NCBI RefSeq assembly: GCF_947179165.1
Contig: NC_077238.1
Location: 46,442,293 to 46,506,292 of the forward strand
DNA: 64,000 nucleotides
Origin: Solanum dulcamara
Taxonomy: Eukaryota > Streptophyta > Magnoliopsida > Solanales > Solanaceae
Direction of reading: 5' to 3'
The notes under the pieces are model-generated. The model did no database searches. It saw only the letters and a program-made list of their open reading frames with translations, and was not told where the DNA came from. The translations under genes were made by a program, and so were the position numbers. Shown piece by piece: positions 13,692-24,137 of the stretch; the stretch's first letter is position 1; the number at the start of each line of letters is the position of its first letter.

Positions 13692-14030
13692 AACTTAACC
13701 TTTGTTTGGCAAGAAAGGGAAATTGAGTCCTAGATACGTTGAACCTTACAAGGTATTGAGACGTGTTACGAAAGTGTCTTATGAGTTAGATTTTCTATTT
13801 GAGTTAGCTAAGGTTCACTCGGTTTTTCATGGGTGATCCAAACTCCATTATGCCCTTGAAAGATGTAAGTGTTGAAGAGAATTTGACATATGAGGAAGTT
13901 CCTGTGGAAATCTTAGACCGGCAAGTTAAGAAGTTAAGAAATAAAGAAGTTGTGTCCATCAAAGTATTATGGAGGAATCAACAAGTAGAAAGTGCTACAT
14001 AGGAGGCGGAGGCGGATAAGATGAAATGAT
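13692..14030 (+). pseudogene. Integrase C-terminus/chromodomain-like tail (G2)
   Basis: The + strand reads KKGKLSPRYVEPYKVLRR, SYELDFLFELAKVHSVFH, then EILDRQVKKLRNKE and ATxEAEADK in shifting frames. This is the C-terminal part of a chromovirus integrase: an SH3-like GPYKIL block and a chromodomain-like tail ending near RYPYLFP. Stops and frameshifts are present. The 3' leader and purine-rich tract (14292-14309) and LTR1 follow. Confidence 0.8.
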
Positions 14031-14291
14031 ACCCGTACCTCTTTCCCTCTACTCAAGCCTAAAGTAGTAAGTTGTTCCTATTCAAGCTAATTGAACTCTC
14101 ACATATTCAGTTCCTCCTATGCCATTCATATGCATGCATGTTCATGAAAAAGTTGATTTTTAAATCATGATTTTATGTTAAGTTGAAGTGTTCATGTTCC
14201 ATGCATTATAAGATGACATCATGTTTATGTTGGGTATCCAATCCCCTTTCTGTGTCCTTCCTATGATAAGTTAATCTCATACAAGGAAGAA

Positions 14292-14309
14292 TGTTTCCAA
14301 GGGGGAGAT
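14292..14309 (+). other. Polypurine tract before LTR1
   Basis: TTTCCAAGGGGGAGATA is the same tract that precedes the LTRs at 20953 (+) and 24094 (-). Here the first bases of the LTR (TTGTAA) are missing directly after it. Confidence 0.75.
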
Positions 14310-14310
14310 A

Positions 14311-16469
14311 GACCCCGCAAGTCGGAAGTTCGGAACCAAGGAGAAAATTCTCAAATCTTAAACTGAACCCAAATTAACTACTGTCTATACAAGTCGTAGA
14401 AGTTTACACGACCCGTATAAATGAGTCATGGAGGGAGTCATTATTTTTATCATGACCAACCTTAAAGGGAGGTCCTACGACTTACTGTTATGACCCATTC
14501 TCACCCAGATGACCTATAGACACAGCTCGTAGGAAGACTTTAGAGCAACGTTTCAAGAGTCCTTCGAGTTCATGTCTACGACTTGAGTAGATTGACAAGG
14601 TGACCCCTAAGAACTATTATGAGTCATAGAAACAACTCATAACCAAAGTACTGAACTCTCAAAATTGCAAGGTTTTGGTACATGCAAGAAAAGCCAACAG
14701 GACGAACCGTAGACAAGATGAAGGGCCATAAACCTTACTCGTTCCAAAAATTTAGAGACTCAAATTTAAGACCTTTTCTCAGACCTATAGGATGAGTTAT
14801 TTAAATGACTATTCATTACTAAGACAACCTCTAGAAAGGGATCCATAGAGTCAACTTTCAGATTTTAATGAAGGGAAATTCTATCTTTTCCCATGTTCGG
14901 TTCAATGAACCTAAACACTTTTATAGCCAAGTTCAAATTCTATAAATATTCAATTCTTCAAATTTCCTGTCTATTCAATTCATTCTCCTATAACTTTCTA
15001 AGGCAAGAACAAAGTCTCTCAAGGTTTCCTCTTCAAGCTAAAGCTAGGGTTTCCATATTTCTACAAGGTTTCTTCTTAAATTCTTAGTGAATTCTAGCAA
15101 GGTATGTGGGAATTGATTGATGGGCTCTTTTCACCCATGAAGTCCCAAAGATTCCTCAAGTTTTCATTCAATTTTTAATTTATTATGAAGCCTAGTTTTG
15201 ATGAATTGTATTGGGTTGGTTTAATTTTATTTTTAAATATTATGAATGATCTTTATATGCATGTTCTCATATTAATTTCATGATTTCAAGTTGAATTATA
15301 GATGCCCATGCATAAAGCTATATTTTCAAGCTATGATTATGAAGTTAAGATGAGTTTATGAGTTGATCTTGAGTTAAATGATTTTCAATGAAAGTTTTAT
15401 ATGAGTTAGAGTTGAGATTTATGATTCTAAAGTTAAAGTTATGATGATGATTAGAGTTAAGATCAAAAAATGTTTTAAAGCTGGTGATAAGGACAATTTT
15501 CATCGAAGTTATAAAATCTTATGATAGGTAGTTACTATCTTTCCCTGCTATATTATGATCATGTTTATGAGTTTTCGTTGGGATATTGACTAAGCACCGA
15601 TATGGCTTCTAGTTGGGGTGCAGTTCGGTAATGTAGTTAGTTACCCAAGGGAATCCTAGTAGCAACCTAAAGTCCCAAACTATGTTGCCTACGTACGTTG
15701 CCTGCATGGCCTAACTAGTGGATCCACATAGCCTAGTTGAATAGTTACTTTTGGAGTATCACCTGGTAAGGTAGCCTCCCTTGTTTCGATGTAGAAATCA
15801 TTAGCCTATCTCGATGCAGCAGTCAATGGATTCCATGTAATAACTCGCATGGTATTAGTTATTCATTAAAGGTCTTATCCCACATAAGTTGGACTTAAGT
15901 ATGGGATGTCAAGTTATGAGTTTATGATGAAGTTCTTATGATATGCATTGACCATGAGTTTATTATGTTTTAAATTTCTTTTAAGCTTTACTCATATTCA
16001 ATTATGATTGGTCATGCATCTTATGACATATTAATTACATTTTTTTACTTATTCATGCATACTTCACACACATAGTACATTCAAATGTACTAACGTATAT
16101 TTTACCTACATTGAATCATAATGTAGGGACGGATGACACTCATGATCATCCTACTCGTGGCTAGATATTTCTTTATATTTCAAAGATGTTGGTGAGTCCT
16201 CATTCTACCGAATACAGGACTTTTATTCATGTTAGTATTGTTTTTACTTTCTTCTATTGTTAGGGTGAGCTAGGAGCTTGTCCTAATCCCCCGTCAAAGA
16301 ATAGATTAGAGGCATGTTTAGACGATACTCATTGGTGTAGTCTGGATTGGACGTTTATTGAGTTGATTTCCCTTAGCGGATTTTGTGGCTAAGTGTCCTA
16401 ATTGTCAATAAGTTAAAGTTAATCATCAAATACCGTGTCACAATCTTAGCCTAGGGCCTAGATGTGACA
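14311..16469 (+). repeat. LTR1, + orientation (2.16 kb, G2 family)
   Basis: The LTR begins GACCCCGCAAGTCGGAAG, matching TGTAAGACTCCGAAAGTC of LTR3 with the first bases lost, and ends GATGTGACA at 16469. A motif array (CTACGACTTG, ACGACCCG, TGAGTCATAG and similar) occupies about 14385-14850. The last 34 bases are shared with the start of LTR2, which points the other way. LTR1 is preceded by pol and a purine tract, so it acts as a 3' LTR. Confidence 0.85.
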
Positions 16470-19400
16470 CGGCAAATGGGAAACTTGGAGGTACCTCACC
16501 CAAGCCTCTTAGCATTCATTAGCTTTTCATCAGTAATGACAATAAATATCAAGCAGAAGAAAAAGGGGAAAGCAGGACTAAGGGAGAACATCATAAAATA
16601 AAAGTCATCATCAACCTTAGATCATCATACATTTATGTCCAAACATACCTCTGCTAATAGACTTGGCGGGGGCTAAGACATGTCCCTAGCTCACCCACAA
16701 ATAAACTAACAATGAAGTATCAAAATAGGTGTCTTAATGCCTCAATATAACATATGCTAGAAAGGGGAGTAGTATTGTCCCTGAAACAATGGGAACTCAC
16801 CAAAAGTGGCCTTCAAACGATCCAATTAACCACGTGGAAGAAGACAAACACCGATCCCTACGTGGTGATATCCTGTAGGCAAAAGAGTATACGTTAGTAC
16901 TTTGAATATACTAAGTATGTGAGATATGCATGAATAAGTAAAGAACATAATCAATAGGTCATAATATGCATGACCAATCATAATGAGCATGAGTATAGCT
17001 TAAAAGCAATCATTAAACATAAGAAATTCTTCGTCAATGCATATCATAAAATTTCAAAGTAACACTTAGTTCATGTCATATAACTTATGAGATAGGACCT
17101 TGAACCTTATAAGAGATCATGGAAATATGAAAGATATTAGTAGTCATAGTAAGAAATACCTTAAACATCGAGAGAAGGACCTTGTAACTAAGTGAGAGCA
17201 ATTGTTAACTGACATAAACCATGTGAGACGTAACATGGAGTCACAATGTTTACCCATACATCGGAGGAAAGGGGGAGACTACTTGCCAAGGTAGACTCCT
17301 ATATGACTAAGTGGATCCACTATGCTATATAAATGATCAAGCCTCAACTACTGGCGTCCCTCTAAGGAATCAAACCTCTTCTACGGGTGATCCTCTAAGG
17401 AATCAAACCTCTTCTACGGGTGATCCTTTATCCAATGGTGTCACATATTTATGGGACAATGGGATCTTTTTATGAGTTTCTTGCCTTTCCTATGAGAGAG
17501 AATGCTTATCCCAAGGTCCACTCGGTGCTAGGTAAACTCTCGACGGAATAGACAAACCATAAAACATAAACTCAATCATCATGTAGGAGGGGACATATCT
17601 ACGGCCCATTCACTCTTTATAAGAACATAATCATAGAATAGCTCCTTAACTTTATCTCATAATGTGAGTGTAGACCTTTCATCATCACATATCTCTATTC
17701 ATAAAACATCTTTAGAGCCTTAATGCACCCTATTATTAACTTTCTTGAACATTATAGAATTATCATTCTCAAAACTTCTTTGCAAAAAGCACCTTTAAAA
17801 TCATTTTTAGACCTTGTCAAACATTCACAAAGCTTTCGTTGAATATAACCTGGAACTCAAGATCATAGCTTATACTTGCAACTTAGGGTAAAACATGCAT
17901 ACATGATAGATGGACTTATCATACCATAATAAATTCTTTGATCTTATCTTTGATCATCATTATGACTTTCATCATAAAAATCATAATCTCAACTTTAAAT
18001 CATGAAAACTTTACTTAAAGATCATTGAACTCGTAATCTATTCATGAAAATCATCTTTAACTTCATAATCTAAACTTGAAAAATAGATTCATGCATGGGC
18101 ATTCATTATTCGACTTAAAATCATGAAATTCATATGAAAACATGCATATAATGATTATTAATAACATCTAAAAATGGAATTAAATCAGCCCAATGCAATT
18201 CATCAAAACTAGGGTTTATAATCAATTGAAATTGAAAGAAACTTTGAGAAAACATTGGGACTTCATGGGTGAAAGGAACCTATGAATCAATTCCCACATA
18301 CCTTGATTGAATTCACTAAGAAGAAACCTTGTTTAGCTTGATATCCTAGCTTGAGTGTCGGAGAAGACCTTTGAGAGGAGCCCTTAGAAGAGAAGACTTG
18401 TGATTTTTAAGAGTTAATAAAAGAATGAGAGTTAAGAAATACTTACGGTAGTCAATAGTTGAGAATCTAGTCCCAAAATATCCAAATACATTGAGGAAAT
18501 TATAGATAAAAGACCAAACTACCCCTCATAAAAATCTATTCGAAGGACCCTATGAAGAAGCCATACGGGTCATCAAAAACATTACGGGTCGTAGACCCCT
18601 TTCGTCCTCTCAAACCTTGAAAAAAAGGCTGAAAATGAGCCTCTAATCTTTTTTATGACCAATATTTATGGTTCGTAACTATTTCTATGGCTCATCACTT
18701 GTTTCCACAGGTCGTAACTTAAGATCGTAATATTTCCTCCGGGTAGTAACTTGATAGTCTTTAGTAAAATGGTCATAACTTTCTCTTCTGAACTCCAACT
18801 GAGACAAAATTGGTGAAGTTGGAAAGAGGATTCAAATACATTTAAGTTGATATGTAATGGGCCACCTAATTCCTTATATTCTGGAAATATGATAGTTTGA
18901 AGTTGACCCAACAAATATCTTTCACCAAAACTCAATCGGTAAGGAAACTTTCAACTCGATTTTGTGCTAGAAGATTATTGTGACCTTAAAACATCTGCAA
19001 ATCTATTTTACACTAATAATTGGCATTAAAATCAATTCAAAATTAAAAATCACCCTTTTACAACACTACGGATGGCTTCTACGACTCATCATTTGGTCTA
19101 TAGGTCATTAACATGAGTTATCAAAGTAGTGCTCCAAAATCAAAGGCTATTGTAATTAAACTTGGTCCATAAAACTCATCCTTATGAGTCATTGACTCTC
19201 CTACGAGTCTTACAAATAACTCATCAATTTCCCTATTCACTTAGTCAAAATTCAAAACTCAGGACCCAATTCTATGAGTCCATTCTATGACTCACAACTC
19301 ATCCTACAACTCATCCTGTTGAGTCATTTCAAAAGTACTGAGGCTTGTCAATTTTACAAAATCAAAGATCAGCCTTATGAATCACTGTACGAGTAGTCAC

Positions 19401-19598
19401 CATTCCTATGAGTCATCAACTTAACTCGTAAACTCACTTCCAAACTTAGTGATTTTCCTACCCCAATATCATTCCTAAGAGCCGCTTCTACGACCCGTAG
19501 AAGTCCCTAGGCCTCGTAGGCCAAGTCATAAACTATGGGACAATCCCTTTTCTTAAAATTTTCTTTTATTTTAACTTTTCTAATTTCGAGGTCTTACA
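16436..19598 (-). repeat. LTR2, - orientation (3.16 kb, enlarged)
   Basis: Read on the - strand it starts TGTAAGACCTCGAAATTAG (at 19598) and ends GGCTAAGATTGTGACA (at 16436). It is about 1 kb longer than LTR1, LTR3, S1 and the G4 LTR (2.1-2.3 kb). Most of the excess lies at 18530-19510, where the GACTCGTA/TACGAGTC-type array runs about 970 bp instead of about 380-500 bp. No 5-bp target duplication is seen (flanks TACCG and GACTG). The common LTR core is present, including a GGTGAAAGGAACC block near 18280. Confidence 0.8.
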
Positions 19599-20720
19599 GA
19601 CTGGGAGGTCTAGCCCAAGACATTAAAATTCCTACTTGGGAGTTGGAAGATATGAATATAGACTTTGCAACAGGTTTACCTAGTACTAAGAAGCAATATG
19701 ATTCCATTTGGGTTGTTGTATATCGAATTACTAAGTTGGCTCATTTTCTACCAGTTAAGACTTCTTATGGTGCTGAAGATTATGCTAAGTTGTATGTTCA
19801 TGAATTGGTAAGGCTTCATGGTGTACCCTTATCCATTATATCCAACTGAGGTACACAATTCACTTCACACTTTTGAAAGTTGTTTCAAAAGGGTCTTGGT
19901 ACAAAGATTAAGTGAAGTACCTCTTTCCATCCTCAAACTGATGGTCAAGTCGAAAGAATGATCCAAACTTTAGAGGATATGTTAAGAGCATGTATGATTT
20001 ATTTTAAAGGGAGTTGGGATGAGAATTTTTCATTAATTGAGTTTGCCTATAATAATAGTTATCACTCCAGCATTCAAATGGCTCCTTTCAAATAATTATA
20101 TAGGACAAGATGTAGATCCCTGGTGAGATGGTTTAAAGTAGGTGAGATGGCCTTGATTGGTCCAAATTTGGTAATGGATGCTATGGAAAAGGTGATACTC
20201 ATAAGGGAGAGGTTGAAGACAGCTTAAAGTCATCACAAGTCCTATTCAGATGTTAGAATGAGGGAGCTTGAAATTTAGGTGGATAATTGGTCGATTTGAA
20301 GATTTCGCCCATGAAGGGTGTAATGTTTTTTAGCAAGAAAGGGAAATTAAGTTCTAGATATTTTGGACCTTATAAGATATTGAGACGTATTAGAAAGGTG
20401 GCTTGTGAGTTAGATTTTCCTTTAGTGCTAGCCATGGTTCGCCTGGTGTTTCATGTATCTATGTTGACAAAATTCGTAGGTGATTCGAATTCCATTGTAC
20501 CATTGGAAGATATGAATGTCGAAGAGATTTGGACTTATGAGAAGGTTCCATGGAAATCTTAGACCGGCAAGTAAAGAATCTAAGAAAAAAAGAAGTTGTG
20601 TCCGTCAAAGTATTATGGAGAAATCAACAAGTAGAAAGTGCTACTTGAGAAGTGGAGGCGGATATGATGAAACGATACCCGTACCTCTTTCCCTCGACTC
20701 AAGCCCAATGTAGTAAGTTG
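19599..20720 (+). pseudogene. Integrase and C-terminus of gypsy G2
   Basis: The + strand begins mid-protein at LGGLAQDIKIPTWELEDMN and runs through the integrase core: NIDFATGLP (first catalytic Asp), ITKLAHFLPVKTS, VPLSIISN (second Asp region, Asp replaced by Asn before a stop), HPQTDGQVERMIQTLEDM with the catalytic Glu, and EFAYNNSYHSSIQ. The GPYKILRRI block and chromodomain-like tail follow. It is broken by about eight stops or frameshifts. Its upstream half is missing: it abuts the start of the oppositely oriented LTR2. Confidence 0.85.
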
Positions 20721-20930
20721 TTATAATTCAAGTTAGTTGAACTCTTACGTATTCAGTTCCTCCTATGTCATTCATATGCATGCATTCTCATAAAAGTTGA
20801 TTTTAAGTCAGGTTTTATGTAAAGTTTGAAAGTTTCATGTTTGCATTTTTAAGGTGTCATTATATTAATGTTGGATTGCTAGTCCTATTTCTGTGTCCTT
20901 CCTATGATAAGCTAATCTCATTCAAGGATG

Positions 20931-20952
20931 AATGTTTCCAAGAGGGAGATAT
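20931..20952 (+). other. Polypurine tract before LTR3
   Basis: The purine-rich run CCAAGAGGGAGATAT ends directly at the LTR start TGTAAGAC, as expected for the plus-strand primer of a Ty3/gypsy element. Confidence 0.8.
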
Positions 20953-23210
20953 TGTAAGACTCCGAAAGTCAGAAATTTCGAACCAAGGAGAAATATTTAA
21001 GTTTTGGGACTAACCTAATGTTTATGAGTCACTGTATGAATCATAGAGATTTATACGACTTATAAGAGTGAGTCGTAGAGTGAGTCGTAGAGTGAGTCCC
21101 AAGAGTCTATCCAGAACAAACCTTAGATGACACCCTATGACTCAACAGGATGAGTCGTAGGAGTGTCTATGATTTGTCAAAGCAAGCCGTTTCAAAAGTT
21201 CTAAGACTCCAAAGTTTGCAGGTTTCAAAACCTGCAGGATGAGTCCAAACAACAACTCATAGTCATGAATACGAGTCGTAGACACGACTTGTACAAAAAC
21301 TTCAAAGACTTGAATTTAGGACTTTTTCTCAGACCTGCAGGACGAGTCTTATTGACGAATCATAATCATGATGATGAGTCAAAACCACGACTCATCGACC
21401 CAACTTCAGAGGTTCTTAAAATCCCTGAAAATAAGCACCTTAGCTACTACTCAAGTCTACGGGTCATAGACTTGAGGACAAATCGTAAAGTTGGATTCGT
21501 AGGGCCAAATCTGAGTTTTAATGAAGGGTATCTGTGTCATTTCCCAATTTTAGTTCAATAAACCTAGAAACAATTATGGCTAATTTCGAGCCTATATCTA
21601 CCCAATCCTTTAAAATTTCCCTCATTCTAAAATCATTCATCTAAATTCTCTTAAGGTAAGAACACAATTCTTTCAAAGTTTCTCTCTATTCTCCAAGCTA
21701 GGGTTTCATATTTTCATCAAAGTTTCTTTTTTAATTCAAAGTGATTTCAATCAAGGTATTTGGTTATTGATCCATGGTTCCTTTCACTCGTGGATTCCTA
21801 AAGTTTTCTCATAGTTTTTCTTAATTTTCAATAGTTTATGTACCCTAGTTTTTATTAATTGCATTAGGCTGACTCAATTTCATTCTAAATTATTATCAAT
21901 GATTATTATAAGCTACCTGAATTGCATTATTTTAAGTTGAATTATGTATTCCTATCCATAAAGCTATTTCCAATTATGATTATGAAGTTAAAGATGATTT
22001 TCATGAATTGATTATGAATTCAATCATGTTTAAAGAAAGTTTTCACGAATGAAGTTGAGATTATGATATAATGATGAACGTTATGATAATGATCTATTTT
22101 GATCTAAGAAATTTATTATGGTGTGATAGGTACAATTCTCACACAATCATGTTTAAAGATGGTGATAAGGACAATTCTCACCAAAGTTATGGATTCCTAT
22201 GAATCACGAAAGCTAATGAACTACTCCTAATATGTTTTATAAAGATTGATTGAAAGGTAGTTACTATCTTTTCCTATAATGTTTATGATCATGTTTTAAT
22301 GAATTCCGTTGGGATATTGACTAACCACCGAGAGTACTTCTATGTGGGGTTTGGTCTGGTAATGCAATTAGCTACCCAAGGGAATCCTAGTAGCAGCCTA
22401 AATTCCCAAACAATGTTGCCCCCATAGGATTTCATTCATGGAAAAACTAGTGGATCCATATATAGCTCACAAAGTTAAAGTTGTTTCTCACGGAGTCTAC
22501 CTTGACAAAGTAGCCTCTCTCTTCTCAATGTGGGAGTTACATCAGATTCCATATTATAGGTCGCATGGTCTTAAGGTGTCAGTTAAAGGTCTTATCCCAC
22601 ACAAGTTGATTGTAAATATATGAGATTTACTATGAAGTTTTATGATGCATTGACCATAAGTTTTCATGTGTTTTAAATGACTATAAGCCTCATTCATGTT
22701 CATTATGTTGGTCATGCATCTTATGTAATATTTCTCACGTTCCTTTACTTGTACATGCATACCTCACATACTTAGTACCTTCTATTTACTAATGCATATT
22801 TTTCCTATATTGTCTCATAATGTAGAGGAGGACGTCGATCATCCAAATCATGGCTAGAGTGCTTTAGATATCAAAGAGTTGGTGAGTCCTCATTCTATAG
22901 CGGACATGACTTTTTGTTCTCAGTTTTTACTTGACTTTTCTTCATATGATTTGGGTGAAGTAGGATCTTTTCCTAAGCCCCCATCAAATACTAGAATAGA
23001 GTCATATTTATATGATATTTTGATATAGTCCATTCGGACATTGAATGAGTATTTCTATCCATTAGACCCAATCTCTTGAGTTATTACTTCCGCTTATCCT
23101 TATCATGTGTCTTTACTTTATGTATGTGATGTATGCTAATATGGTTTGGTTGGGATCCTTCGGGTTCCCGATTGCCGTATCACGTCTTGGCCTTAGTTCA
23201 GGCCATGACA
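20953..23210 (+). repeat. LTR3, + orientation, 3' LTR of G2 (2258 bp)
   Basis: Starts TGTAAGACTCCG and ends GGCCATGACA. A purine tract precedes it. The array of odd near-palindromes lies at about 21020-21510, with GAGTGAGTCGTAGAGT in two tandem copies near 21070 and ACGAGTCGTAGACACGACT near 21272. Its right end directly abuts the broken 3' LTR of G3, so this element inserted into G3 or the two were joined there. Confidence 0.9.
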
Positions 23211-24094
23211 TCAATCACCGCATACCTTTAATGAATTTGAACTATGAATTGAAAAAGGAGACTTGTTCTCGAAGAAACCCTAGCCAAAACTTGATGAAGA
23301 AGATGAACTCTTGAAGGAACCTTGAGAGAGAAGTCTTAAAGTTTTTGGTAGTTAATAAGGAAAGTAATAGAATTAGGAGTATTTAGGACAATTACCTAAT
23401 GAATTTACTCCCAAAAACATCCACATACATTTAATGAAAGAATAGGGAATGACCGCAATATCCTTCATTTAACTAAAAACTGGGGTCCATCACGAATCAT
23501 CACCACGGACCGTAAAAGGCACCATGGTCCATGGTATTCTCCGTGGTAATGGACTTGGGAAAGACTATCACCAAACCCACCACGGCCCATGAAGGGCACC
23601 ACGGTCTGTGGTGGTTTCCTTGGACAAACTTTCTTGGGACTTGCATGGATATTTTCCGAACCTCTTTTTTAGAGACCATGACGGTCCGTGAAGGTCATAA
23701 TGGTCTGTGAACATCAAATATGGTATAGGACCTGCAGGAGGGTCTGTAGGAGTGTCCACCACAGAATCCACCATGGTCCATAAAGGGATACACGTCTCGT
23801 GGTAGTTAAGCACGGTCCCTCCCTTGGAAATTTTCTGAGGGCCTTAGGTGAGGCTCACCACGGAAGGCACTACGTTCTATGGTGCTCACTATGGACCGTG
23901 GTCCCTTGTTCTGGTACCTTCCCTGTAGGACTTAGTTGTAGAACCACCACCACGGTGTCTTACAATAAGGTGTGGTGCGTACCACTGCCCATGATGACCT
24001 TCGTGGTCATTACCTGGTGCCAAAATCTGCATTTTCTTTAGGATTTCATCTTTCGTTCCTCATTTTTTGACTTTCCAACTTTTGGGGTATTACA
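23211..24094 (-). repeat. Truncated 3' LTR of G3 (884 bp)
   Basis: Starts on the - strand at 24094 with TGTAATACCCC and corresponds to 32020-32904 of the 5' LTR. It breaks off at 23211, directly against the + strand LTR3. It contains a dense array of CCACGG/CCGTGG words at about 23475-23990. Confidence 0.85.
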
Positions 24095-24095
24095 A

Positions 24096-24113
24096 TATCT
24101 CCCTCTTGGGAAC
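24096..24113 (-). other. Polypurine tract of G3
   Basis: The - strand reads TTCCCAAGAGGGAGATAT directly before the LTR start TGTAATACCCC. Confidence 0.8.
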
Positions 24114-24137
24114 ATTCGGCCTCAAATGGAACTCATA

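Noticed and set aside
21265..21561. 98-codon open frame inside LTR3
   Set aside because: Lies in the motif array of an LTR and is not conserved in the sister LTRs.
13252..23210. Reading the whole block as one intact inverted-repeat element
   Set aside because: Arms differ in content, no matching target duplications, and LTR2 differs in length; a rearranged cluster explains it better.
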